Shown: positions 8,689 through 16,726 of the stretch, piece after piece
Layout: each line of letters begins with the position of its first letter
How positions within the stretch are numbered: the stretch's first letter is position 1
NCBI GenBank assembly: GCA_963839165.1
Contig: CAWIUG010000005.1
Location: 1,116,001-1,180,000 of the forward strand
Source: DATFVA01 sp963839165
Lineage (GTDB): Bacteria; Bacteroidota; Ignavibacteria; Ignavibacteriales; Ignavibacteriaceae
Direction: 5' to 3'
DNA length: 64,000 nt
The notes under the pieces: generated by a model
Database searches by the model: none
What the model was told of the DNA's origin: nothing
Seen by the model: the letters and a program-made list of their open reading frames with translations, nothing else
Program-made: the position numbers and the translations under genes

Positions 8689-9558
8689 TTACTTCAACTG
8701 AATCTTGGGTTCCTCTTCCCTCTTCTCTTCTTCTTTCTTCAGATAATACTTTTCAAAGTGACTGGTTATAAGATGGAATGCATCATCAACATTTTCACAG
8801 AACGAAAAAAGATTTAAATCTAAAGGACTGATGACGGCGTTTGCCACGAGCCCGTCAAAGTTTATTATGTTTTTCCAGTATTTTTCATCGTAGACGATTA
8901 GAAGCATCTTCTTTTTGATCTTATCCGTTTGGATCAGGGTAAGAATCTCAAAGAATTCATCCATCGTTCCGAACCCGCCGGGAAATACAATGAGAGCTTT
9001 TGCAAGGTAGGCAAACCAGAATTTTCTCATGAAGAAGTAGTGGAATTCGAATCGCAGGTCGGGACTTACATATTTATTAACGAACTGCTCGAAGGGGATG
9101 CTTATATTAAGTCCCAATGAATATCCTCCGGCAAGCTTAGCCCCTTTATTAGCTGCCTCCATTATACCAGGGCCGCCGCCGGTACAGATAATGAAACGGT
9201 TTCCGGAGGTGTCGAGGTTGAGTGACCATTCTGTCAGCCTTTTTGAAAGCTCAACCGCATCCTCATAATATTTTGACATTTTCACCATATGCTGAGCTGT
9301 CCTAAGGGCTTCGGCAAGCTTTTTATTTGATGTACCTTTTGGATTTATTGTTTTGAATTTATTCAGCGCCGCGGTGGATTTCTTTTTCGACATTAGCCTG
9401 GCTGATCCGAAGAATACAATAGTATCTACTATTTTATGTTTCCTAAACTTTGTTTTCGGTTCAAGGAACTCAGCAAGAATGCGCAGTATCCTTGCATCAG
9501 ATGAATTAAGAAAATCAAGATCTTCGTAGGCTTTTAGTACAGGTTTGGATTTTGCCAT
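8689..9558 (-). CDS. LOG-family protein (TIGR00730-like Rossmann fold)
   Basis: 289 residues. The two diagnostic motifs are present: GGGPGIMEAAN (127-137) and PGGFGTMDEFFEIL (193-206). This is the nucleotide-binding and catalytic pair of LOG/YgdH-type nucleoside-5'-monophosphate phosphoribohydrolases, which release a base from AMP or a cytokinin nucleotide. The N-terminal 50 residues and a basic C-terminus (KKEEEKREEEPK) extend beyond the minimal LOG core of about 190 residues. The exact substrate is unknown. It is transcribed alone, convergent with rpsU. Confidence 0.88.
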   Translation of the reverse strand: MAKSKPVLKAYEDLDFLNSSDARILRILAEFLEPKTKFRKHKIVDTIVFFGSARLMSKKKSTAALNKFKTINPKGTSNKKLAEALRTAQHMVKMSKYYEDAVELSKRLTEWSLNLDTSGNRFIICTGGGPGIMEAANKGAKLAGGYSLGLNISIPFEQFVNKYVSPDLRFEFHYFFMRKFWFAYLAKALIVFPGGFGTMDEFFEILTLIQTDKIKKKMLLIVYDEKYWKNIINFDGLVANAVISPLDLNLFSFCENVDDAFHLITSHFEKYYLKKEEEKREEEPKIQLK

Positions 9559-9736
9559 ATTCTCCTTAAAAATATTTTAATAGTGTATACAGTTTGCCTT
9601 TTAATTAATTTTAATTTACTCCATTTTTGCATTAAAAATATAAGGACATATTTAAAATACATTATTAGGCTAATTGATCATAAAAAATATTACCTGTTAA
9701 CTAAACAAATTCAGATTCAGTAAGCTTTATATAAGG

Positions 9737-10990
9737 ATGGGCATGTTTAAGCGTACGATTTTTGTTCTCTTACTTTTTGTTTCCACGGCGTATTCTTCTT
9801 CTAAAGACGAAATTGCTTCAAGGATACATCATATACTATCAAGTCTTCCTTCCTCAACCCGTGCAGCAGTGCTGGTGTTTAACCCATTAACACAGGATAC
9901 GATATTCTCCCTGAACGCCGCTGCATCGATGATCCCGGCATCGAACACAAAACTGTTTACAACGGCTACAGCAATTTCTGAGCTTGGGGGCGACTTTGTA
10001 CTCAGGACCGCCCTGCTGTCGGATGATTCAAACATTAAAGACGGAGTTATAAACGGGAATCTATACATCAAAGGTTATGGAAACTCTCTCTTCTCCCGGG
10101 AGGACCTTGAAAAATGTGTGAATGAATTAAAACAGAAAGGTATTAAAAAAATTACGGGCCAGGTAATAGGAGACGATAGTTATTTTGATAATGTTTATAC
10201 AAGGGACGACTGGATAAGAGATGAGGTAGCAAATGTGAGGCTTCCCCCGATTTCGGCTCTGATTCTTGATAGGAACAGAAAAGTTATTTACAAGAAAAGA
10301 GGCAGGCGGACAAGAAGGTATCTGGTTAATATAACAAACCCGCCTCTGAACGCTGCTGAAAATCTAAGAAGCGAATTATTAAACCAGGGGATCGAAGTGA
10401 ACTCAAAAGCCGTTGAAGGAATCACCCCTGAAGGTGCCCTTGAGATTACAAGCTCGGGAATTACGCTAAGAAATCTGCTTCAGGATATAAATAAGCACAG
10501 TGATAACTTTCTTGCCGAATGTTTATTTAAGACAGTTGGTGCGGAGATAAGCGGAAAACAGGGTAACGCTTTTTTTTCCACCCAGGCAATTCTTTCGTTC
10601 ATAAAAGATAACGGGATTTTTTCCGAAGGATCATCAGTGGTTGACGGGTCAGGCATCTCCCGATTTGATCAGATAACGGTAGGAGCACTTGCGGGGGTTT
10701 TAGAGAAAATGTATTTCGACCTGGCACATTTTGATGATTTTTTTAATTCACTGAGTATAGCCGGCGTTGACGGAACACTAAGACACAGGATGAGAGGAAC
10801 GCGGGCAGAGAATAATTTTCATGGTAAAACAGGTACGTTAAACGGAGTTTCCTCATTATCGGGGTATATTACTACTGCTTCAGGGGATGATCTTATTATT
10901 AGTGTAATATTTGAATTTGACAAGAAAGGGGCAAGGTTTCACAGGGATCTGCAGGATGATATTGTGACTTTGCTTGCCGATTGGAAATAA
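9737..10990 (+). CDS. dacB: D-alanyl-D-alanine carboxypeptidase/endopeptidase, PBP4 type
   Basis: 417 residues with a signal peptide (residues 1-21). The penicillin-binding motifs are complete: S69-N-T-K72 in MIPASNTKL, S-D-N near 255 (NKHSDNFLAEC), and K-T-G near 362 (HGKTGTLNG). Spacing between SxxK and SDN, with an inserted domain, is that of PBP4 (class C low-molecular-mass) enzymes, which cut the terminal D-Ala or crosslinks of peptidoglycan in the periplasm. The usual C-terminal aromatic segment is short. It stands alone, convergent with secG. Confidence 0.92.
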   Translation: MGMFKRTIFVLLLFVSTAYSSSKDEIASRIHHILSSLPSSTRAAVLVFNPLTQDTIFSLNAAASMIPASNTKLFTTATAISELGGDFVLRTALLSDDSNIKDGVINGNLYIKGYGNSLFSREDLEKCVNELKQKGIKKITGQVIGDDSYFDNVYTRDDWIRDEVANVRLPPISALILDRNRKVIYKKRGRRTRRYLVNITNPPLNAAENLRSELLNQGIEVNSKAVEGITPEGALEITSSGITLRNLLQDINKHSDNFLAECLFKTVGAEISGKQGNAFFSTQAILSFIKDNGIFSEGSSVVDGSGISRFDQITVGALAGVLEKMYFDLAHFDDFFNSLSIAGVDGTLRHRMRGTRAENNFHGKTGTLNGVSSLSGYITTASGDDLIISVIFEFDKKGARFHRDLQDDIVTLLADWK

Positions 10991-11100
10991 AAAAAGGCCG
11001 CCTTAAATATGTCAACCTAAACTTGTTTCAAGTTCTTATTTCATTCAGCTTAATGACATAAGATCCCGAAATAAGTTCGGAATGACACCTAAAGACAGCC
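10989..11100 (-). terminator. secG terminator containing two REP-like elements
   Basis: Read on the minus strand, GGCTGTCTT (11100-11092) pairs with AAGGCGGCC (11004-10996) with two G-U pairs, followed by a T run (complement of 10989-10995). The plus-strand version has two A-C mismatches, so it best serves secG. The long loop holds copy 2 of the 30-base repeat (11012-11041) and, near 11052-11087, an element whose minus-strand reading is GTCATTCCGAACTTATTTCG, a palindrome type widespread in this group. Confidence 0.65.
11012..11041 (+). repeat. Dispersed palindromic repeat, copy 2
   Basis: Matches 8552-8581 at 27 of 30 positions (core AACCTAAACTTGTTTCAAG). One arm of the palindrome is weakened by the substitutions. 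It is located between dacB and secG. Confidence 0.7.
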
Positions 11101-11128
11101 TTTTCTAACTCTTTATTCTTTATCAGAA

Positions 11129-11497
11129 TTACTGGTTCTGAGGGGTCTTGTTTCCTTCAGTTGGAACGTTAGGAGTCTGCTGCGGAGGCAGACTAGGACT
11201 CTGCGGAACATTCTGCTGTCCTGACCTCTGAATTATACTTTCACGCTGCTCTGTTGTTGACTGCCCGGGAAGGAAGAATAAATTTATTACGATGGTCAGT
11301 ACTGCAAGAGTGCCTGCAAGCCACCATGAGGATTTACTGAGGAAATCCGCTGTTCTTCTTGATCCGAACATTGTGCCCATTCCGCCCGCACCGCCAAATG
11401 TACCAGCTAATCCGCCGCCTTTGCTTGACTGCAGAAGGACGATAATGATCAGTAATATTGCTACTACTGTTGTTATAACTATTAATGTTGCATACAT
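11129..11497 (-). CDS. secG: Preprotein translocase subunit SecG
   Basis: 122 residues from the ATG at 11497, which has GGAGC nine bases upstream. A longer frame to 11548 would translate the tRNA gene and is rejected. Two membrane helices (residues about 3-22 and 55-75) flank the conserved loop LQSSKGGGLAGTFGGAGGMGTMFGSRRTADFL. The tail after about 80 is rich in Pro, Gln and Thr and not conserved. SecG assists the SecYEG channel. The gene lies directly downstream of tRNA-Met and may be read through it. Confidence 0.93.
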   Translation of the reverse strand: MYATLIVITTVVAILLIIIVLLQSSKGGGLAGTFGGAGGMGTMFGSRRTADFLSKSSWWLAGTLAVLTIVINLFFLPGQSTTEQRESIIQRSGQQNVPQSPSLPPQQTPNVPTEGNKTPQNQ

Positions 11498-11518
11498 AAT
11501 TCTTGCTCCTGTAATTTG

Positions 11519-11592
11519 TAGCGGGGGAGGGATTCGAACCCCCGACACGTGGATTATGATTCCACTGCTCTAACCGACTGAGCTACCCCGCC
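11519..11592 (-). tRNA. tRNA-Met (CAU anticodon)
   Basis: A full cloverleaf can be folded by eye: acceptor GGCGGGG with CCCCGCT (one G-U end pair), D arm GCTC/GAGC with a 9-base loop, anticodon stem GTGGA/TCCAC with loop ATCATAA (anticodon CAT), and T arm GGGGG/CCCTC with TTCGAAT. The discriminator is A and CCA is not encoded. The sequence looks like elongator tRNA-Met. Because tRNA-Ile with lysidine also has CAU, that reading is possible. Confidence 0.92.
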
Positions 11593-11740
11593 AAACTTCA
11601 TATTTTAGCCTGTAAATATAGAAATTAATAGATTTCGATCAAAATAATTAAAGGGCAGAAATGGAAGTTTAACCTGATTAAGCTGTTATTGTTACGGTAA
11701 ATTAAAAAGGTCTCGCTTTCTAAAAGAGTTACTATCTTAT

Positions 11741-11902
11741 ATGGGGACTTTTAAAAGTCAATTAGGTAGAAAAATGAACATCAGTATTAGAAAGGATACC
11801 TATATGCAACTAGGTAAAAAAAACAACGATTGTCAATCCGTGGAGATGAATGATTACTACATCAGCATTGACTGGTCGATCGAAAAAGCAGTAAAGGCCT
11901 AA
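11741..11902 (+). CDS. Possible small protein, 53 residues, unrecognised
   Basis: An ATG-started frame in an otherwise empty 325-base gap between the tRNA and the M48 gene. The product is hydrophilic, with the segment NDYYISIDWSIEKAVKA at the end and no signal peptide or known motif. No ribosome site precedes the first ATG, and an internal ATG at codon 12 is possible. It could equally be a remnant of a longer gene or chance. Confidence 0.25.
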   Translation: MGTFKSQLGRKMNISIRKDTYMQLGKKNNDCQSVEMNDYYISIDWSIEKAVKA

Positions 11903-11917
11903 AAATTTGTAACAAAT

Positions 11918-12760
11918 CTAATGGAATTTGCTAAGGACATTTTGCTGATATTCATCGTGGAAGATATCTCCACCGGCATCGTTGTAATTTTTTATAGGGA
12001 TATTCATATCCTGCAGTCTCTGCTGTGTGCTTGCAATCCTATCGATCGGATCGGGATGAGTTGACAGGAAGGTCGCAATCTCATTTGCATTAGAACTTAT
12101 TAAACCATCATCGCGCATTTCTTCAAAAAAGAACATCACACTTCCGGGATAAAACCTTGTATCATTCAGGTACTTAACCGAATATTCATCAGCCTGGTCT
12201 TCGTCGGATCTGCTGTTTGCAAGGAAGCCGAGACCTACGAACAGGTTCGCAGCTATTTCCTCTATCTGTGATGGATTTTCTCCGAGCACGATATTCAGCA
12301 GAATAGAAACACCGTAGTAAGCGGTCATCCTCTGGGTAGCATGACGCAGTTCAGAATGTGCTATCTCGTGTCCCAGCACTCCCGCAAGTGCCGCAGAAGA
12401 AGTTAAATACTTAATCAAACCGGTATAAACATAAATATATCCCCCCGGGAGGGCAAAAGCATTAAGAGTAGAATCATCATCTATGATATCCATCTGATAG
12501 GTGAAAACATCCTTATGTTCTATCTGAGGTGACGCGAGGATCTGGTTAAAAATCTGAGATACTATATAACTTTTAATTGAAGGATCGCCCCGGAAGATAG
12601 GGTATTCCTGCGGATCACTCTGGATCTGTGCATTCAGCTGTTGTCCAAGCTGTACATCATCTTGGAGCGAGAATATATTTATGCCGGTATCACAGGAATT
12701 GAATACAGGCAGGGCAGCCAGAAGTAAAAACAATAAACCTTTTGTAAGAATTATTTTCAT
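11918..12760 (-). CDS. M48-family metalloprotease lipoprotein
   Basis: 280 residues. The signal peptide ends in a lipobox at VFNSC23, so the protein is lipid-anchored. The zinc motif HEIAH is near residue 133 (GVLGHEIAHSELRHATQRM), with the third ligand probably the Glu of SDEDQADEYSVKYL. This is the M48 layout of BepA/LoiP-type periplasmic proteases that act in outer-membrane protein quality control. It lacks the TPR part of BepA, so a short LoiP-like form is likelier. Single gene upstream of the obg pair's 3' end. Confidence 0.88.
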   Translation of the reverse strand: MKIILTKGLLFLLLAALPVFNSCDTGINIFSLQDDVQLGQQLNAQIQSDPQEYPIFRGDPSIKSYIVSQIFNQILASPQIEHKDVFTYQMDIIDDDSTLNAFALPGGYIYVYTGLIKYLTSSAALAGVLGHEIAHSELRHATQRMTAYYGVSILLNIVLGENPSQIEEIAANLFVGLGFLANSRSDEDQADEYSVKYLNDTRFYPGSVMFFFEEMRDDGLISSNANEIATFLSTHPDPIDRIASTQQRLQDMNIPIKNYNDAGGDIFHDEYQQNVLSKFH

Positions 12761-12826
12761 TTACTCTCCTTCAATTCTTATTATCCGTAATATATTAACT
12801 CAGGAATTCAGATAAGGTAACAGGAA

Positions 12827-13831
12827 TCAATCTTCCTGGTTTTTTTCTTTTTGTATCATTTCCCAGGTAAGGTCGAGGAATTTATCAATTCCCGATCCTG
12901 TAGCCGCAGAAATGATATGAATTTTTTTATCCAGTTTCTTTAATTTCTTTTTCAACAGCTTATTTATTTCAGATTCCTCAACCAAATCAGATTTGGAAAG
13001 AACAAGGAGCGCTGGTTTTTGCGCAAGCTTTTTGCTATAACTCTTTAATTCGTTATGCAGAACCTTATAATCCTGTTCATAGTTTTCGGAAGTGATATCG
13101 ATAAGGTAAACCAGTACTTTGGTTCTCTCTATATGGCGCAGGAACTTCAACCCAAGTCCTTTCCCCTCGTGGGCTCCTTCAATTATACCCGGTATATCGG
13201 CCAGCGTAAAGCTATGGTAGTCTTTATACTGTACAATTCCAAGGTTCGGCTCCAGGGTAGTAAAAGGATAATCAGCTATTTTGGGACGGGCAGCTGATAT
13301 GGTAGAGATTAAAGTCGACTTACCGGCATTGGGAAATCCTACCAGTCCCACATCCGCTATCAACTTCAATTCAAGAACAATATTCTTTACCTCACCCGGT
13401 TTTCCTGGTTCAGCATATCTCGGGGCCTGATTCGTAGGGGTTGCAAAATTGCTGTTACCCTTGCCGCCTCTACCCCCCTTCGCAAGGATCACTCGTTTAC
13501 CATCCTCATCGAGGTCGAACAATACCTTCTCTGATTCCGCATCTTTAATGATGGTACCTACAGGGACCTTAATAATTACGTCCTTACCGTTCCTTCCGTC
13601 TTTCCGTGCACTTGCGCCCGGATCACCGTTTTCAGCCTGGTATTTTTTCTTATACCTGAAGTCGAGAAGCGTAAATAAATTATGATGGGCTTCAATAATT
13701 ACATTCCCACCGTTACCACCGTTTCCTCCGGAAGGTCCACCTTTAGGAACGTACTTTTCCCTGCGGAAAGTAACTGCTCCATCTCCCCCATTACCGGCGC
13801 TGGCATTGATTTCTGCGAAGTCAATAAACAT
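12827..13831 (-). CDS. obgE: GTPase Obg/CgtA
   Basis: 334 residues. The glycine-rich Obg fold is at 1-158 (GGDGAVTFRREKYVPKGGP...), followed by the G domain: G1 GFPNAGKST (165-173), G3 ADIPGIIEGAHEGKGLG, G4 SKSD and G5 ISAATG. There is no C-terminal OCT domain, as in many short Obg proteins. Obg binds the 50S subunit and couples ribosome assembly to growth state. It starts 3 bases after the stop of the acidic protein gene, so the two are one transcript. Confidence 0.96.
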   Translation of the reverse strand: MFIDFAEINASAGNGGDGAVTFRREKYVPKGGPSGGNGGNGGNVIIEAHHNLFTLLDFRYKKKYQAENGDPGASARKDGRNGKDVIIKVPVGTIIKDAESEKVLFDLDEDGKRVILAKGGRGGKGNSNFATPTNQAPRYAEPGKPGEVKNIVLELKLIADVGLVGFPNAGKSTLISTISAARPKIADYPFTTLEPNLGIVQYKDYHSFTLADIPGIIEGAHEGKGLGLKFLRHIERTKVLVYLIDITSENYEQDYKVLHNELKSYSKKLAQKPALLVLSKSDLVEESEINKLLKKKLKKLDKKIHIISAATGSGIDKFLDLTWEMIQKEKNQED

Positions 13832-13834
13832 ATG

Positions 13835-15499
13835 TTAGTCCTGGTTAAAAAAGTTGCTGACAGCGTTGGTAAGAGCAACGGCATCCCGTGAATAGGGGCT
13901 GACTTTATAAGAATAGAAAACCGATTTGAGAATTTCGGTCGCTTCATCGTAACCGGCAGATTCCGAAATCTTTTCCATAGTATTAACGAAATCTTCTTCA
14001 TCCTCATTAAATACATTTGAGACTATCTTATCCATATCTTTATCCGACAGGAAGCTCAATATATCATTATTTTTTCTGACGGAGGCATCAGATGGTACAG
14101 ACTTCTTTGCTTCATTATTATCTTCTTCATCAAACGAAAGCTCCTCCTCTTCGATAATCAGTTCGTCGGAAGGTGTTTCATCATTTTCAGAAATGCTATT
14201 AAGGTCAGGAGTTTCCTCCGGGACATCTTCTTTGGATGGACCCGTAGCGGTCTGTTTACCCGAAGAATCATCTTTCTCATCAACATTTTCATCATCCTCG
14301 TCAAGTTCTGTAAAGGTAAGATCATCTTCATCGCTGAAACTATCCAGCTGTTGTTCAAGTTCTTCGAGCGACTTTAATTCAGACTTATACCGGGTAAGAA
14401 AATCATCGGGCGATTCGTGTTCAGCAGTCTCCTCTTTATCCTCCACAGTCTCATTCACTATTTCATCTGCTGAAAGTTCGGATGACCCTTCTGTTGTTAC
14501 CGGTTCATCCGGTACATTTTCTTCCGGGGGTTTAATGTTGTCAGACTCCTCGTCAACAGCCTCATTTTCCACAGACGCGTTTTCATCGGAAGTTTCACTT
14601 GCCGGCGGATTTTCATTCTCCCTCGGTTCTTCTGCCGCAAGGTCTGCATCCTCAGCGTGGTGAATTTCAACTGTTTCTTCAGGTGAAGCGTTCTTATTAT
14701 CTTTCGGTAAATCCTCTTCCTTCTCTTCCGGAGGCGACTTCACAGGTTCTTTCGAATACAGAATCTTCCTTATTTCCTCGATATCATATTTCCTCTTGTC
14801 TTCGGCCGGAATAGCGCGTCTTAGTTTGAAGAGAGGTTCCATCAGATCTTTTTCCTTAAGGAAAAGCTCAACCGTTTGGGAATGTATGCGTGTTTTATTT
14901 AGGCCGCCTTCATTGAAAAAATCACCGATAGAGACTAGTGCATTGTCGATAAGGTCGTGAGTGCGCTCGCTGAACATCTGCTTATCAATTTTACCCAGGA
15001 TCATGTCGAATTCAGTCTCGCTGAGAGAAAGTATTTTCCTTTTTGAAAAGTAACCGTAGAAAACATTTTTCACATAATCATAATAATAGATATAGTTGAG
15101 CATCAGTCTGATCTCATTAACGTTCTTCGTTTTATTTTCATCGAATATCAGCTTTGCCAGAGTCCAGTTTGGTCTTACGAGATAATTGATATTAAAGGTT
15201 ACGGCGTGAGTTACAAGGAGCCTGATATCCTCAAAGGCCAGCCGTTTGTTCTTTTTTATTTCTTCACTGATGAGATTAAAATAATGCGAAATTTCGCTGC
15301 CGGAATAATCAAAAGAGGAATTCTGAAGAAGTTTTTTACGGTCTTTATAGATCAGATAGTCGAGGTGCGAAGAAATATATAACAATATTGCGGGGTGAAT
15401 TTCCGCAGAGGCAAGTCTCTCAAACGGAAAAAAAGACCCAAGTTTATTAACCCGGTTAAGTGTAAAATCTATAATAAATTTAATTTCTTTTTCGAACAT
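13835..15499 (-). CDS. Long acidic protein upstream of obgE, unknown function
   Basis: 554 residues in three parts. Residues 1-240 are folded and helical with many aromatic residues (LLYISSHLDYLIYKDRKKLL). About 245-460 is a low-complexity Glu/Asp/Ser/Pro linker, and 465-554 is a second helical domain (DKDMDKIVSNVFNEDEEDFVNTMEKIS...). No signal peptide or membrane segment. I recognise no family. The acidic linker resembles those of scaffold or ribosome-associated proteins, but this is inference from composition and the coupling to obgE only. Confidence 0.8.
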   Translation of the reverse strand: MFEKEIKFIIDFTLNRVNKLGSFFPFERLASAEIHPAILLYISSHLDYLIYKDRKKLLQNSSFDYSGSEISHYFNLISEEIKKNKRLAFEDIRLLVTHAVTFNINYLVRPNWTLAKLIFDENKTKNVNEIRLMLNYIYYYDYVKNVFYGYFSKRKILSLSETEFDMILGKIDKQMFSERTHDLIDNALVSIGDFFNEGGLNKTRIHSQTVELFLKEKDLMEPLFKLRRAIPAEDKRKYDIEEIRKILYSKEPVKSPPEEKEEDLPKDNKNASPEETVEIHHAEDADLAAEEPRENENPPASETSDENASVENEAVDEESDNIKPPEENVPDEPVTTEGSSELSADEIVNETVEDKEETAEHESPDDFLTRYKSELKSLEELEQQLDSFSDEDDLTFTELDEDDENVDEKDDSSGKQTATGPSKEDVPEETPDLNSISENDETPSDELIIEEEELSFDEEDNNEAKKSVPSDASVRKNNDILSFLSDKDMDKIVSNVFNEDEEDFVNTMEKISESAGYDEATEILKSVFYSYKVSPYSRDAVALTNAVSNFFNQD

Positions 15500-15655
15500 T
15501 CTGCCCTACTCTTATTTATTCCTTTGCAGAAAATAAAAAAAATCCCGATTAAAGTGTTAACCGGGATAATAAAATGAATTGACAAACTCCGGATTCAGCG
15601 GATTTTTGCGAATAGTAACCGAAATCAGATCTCAGGCCTCAGCCAATACCTTTAA

Positions 15656-15922
15656 CTAACCAGAGGGAGTTTCTCTCTTCTGCGGAATCCTGATGGAATC
15701 GGGACTGGCCGTATGAACTACTTTGTTTTTTATAGTAAATTCATAATTAAGATCCGCTGTAAGGCTGTCAATCTGTCTCATCGAAGCAGCCTTATGTATT
15801 TCGCCTTCTGATACAATATCGATATTATGTATACTGCCGTTCTTTGCCGGACTATAGAAAATGATATATACAATAACAGACACAACAAGAATTAACAGTA
15901 TCACTCCAACAGCTTTTCTCAC
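15656..15922 (-). CDS. Small single-helix membrane protein, unknown
   Basis: 88 residues: one N-terminal hydrophobic helix (residues 4-24) acting as signal anchor, then a hydrophilic tail with a predicted helix (IHKAASMRQIDSLTADLNYEF). No known motif. It lies 42 bases after sdhB on the same strand and could be the last gene of that operon, although a role in succinate dehydrogenase cannot be claimed. Confidence 0.6.
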   Translation of the reverse strand: MRKAVGVILLILVVSVIVYIIFYSPAKNGSIHNIDIVSEGEIHKAASMRQIDSLTADLNYEFTIKNKVVHTASPDSIRIPQKRETPSG

Positions 15923-15964
15923 AATTCCGGTTCCTGCTTATTTCTTTACCTGTTAAGGTGCAGA

Positions 15965-16726
15965 TTATTTTTCTTTTTTGCAAGAAGCCCTGTAATATTC
16001 CCGCCTAAGCTGTGCTATAGTATCCATCGAGATCTCTTTTGGACATTCAGCAGAGCAGGCTTCCGTATTTGTACAGGATCCGAATCCTTCGATCTCCATC
16101 TGTCTGACCATGGCAAGGACTCTTTTCTCCCTTTCGGGCTGACCCTGCGGGAGTCGTGCAAAATGAGAAACCTTGGCCGCAACAAACAGCATTGCGGAAG
16201 CATTCTTGCAAGCCGCTACACAGGCACCACATCCGATACACTGAGCCGCATCAAAAGCAGATTCCTGTTCGTCCTTCGGAATAGGGATAGCATTTGCATC
16301 GGGAGCTCCGCCGGTATTTATCGAAATAAAACCACCGGACATTACAATCCTGTCGAATGCTGATCTATCGACTACAAGGTCTTTAATAACAGGAAATGCT
16401 TTAGCGCGCCATGGCTCTACTACTATAGTGTCGCCATCTTTGAATCTTCTCATATGAAGCTGGCAGGTTGCTATTCCCTCCTGAGGTCCGTGAGGTCTAC
16501 CATTGATAAACATAGAACAGCTTCCGCATATTCCTTCGCGGCAGTCGTGGTCAAAAGCAACTGGTTCCTCACCCTTCTTCACCAGGCTCTCATTCAAGAC
16601 ATCTATCATTTCGAGGAAAGACATATCAGGAGATATATCCTGTACTTCATAATTAACCAATTTTCCTTTGACGTTACCGTTTTTCTGACGCCATACTTTA
16701 AGGTGTAAATTCATTCCTTTTCCCAT
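15965..16726 (-). CDS. sdhB: Succinate dehydrogenase/fumarate reductase iron-sulfur subunit
   Basis: 253 residues. The [2Fe-2S] ligands are in DCREGICGSCSM (about 59-70) and a downstream Cys (IATCQLH). The [4Fe-4S] site is CIGCGACVAAC, and the [3Fe-4S] site is CTNTEACSAECPK. The enzyme passes electrons from the flavin of SdhA to quinone. The ATG at 16726 overlaps the SdhA stop by one base. A second Met at codon 5 (MNLHLK) is an alternative start. The C-A-B gene order and cluster spacing fit the b558 type found in Bacteroidota and relatives. Confidence 0.95.
   Translation of the reverse strand: MGKGMNLHLKVWRQKNGNVKGKLVNYEVQDISPDMSFLEMIDVLNESLVKKGEEPVAFDHDCREGICGSCSMFINGRPHGPQEGIATCQLHMRRFKDGDTIVVEPWRAKAFPVIKDLVVDRSAFDRIVMSGGFISINTGGAPDANAIPIPKDEQESAFDAAQCIGCGACVAACKNASAMLFVAAKVSHFARLPQGQPEREKRVLAMVRQMEIEGFGSCTNTEACSAECPKEISMDTIAQLRREYYRASCKKEK

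Noticed and set aside
11498..11548. Longer N-terminus for SecG
   Set aside because: It would translate the 3' end of the tRNA gene; the internal ATG at 11497 has a ribosome site and gives the normal SecG start.
14193..14663. Long Ser-rich frame on the plus strand inside the acidic protein gene
   Set aside because: It is the complement of the Glu/Asp-rich linker; GAA/GAT codons give TTC/TCA-type frames without stops.
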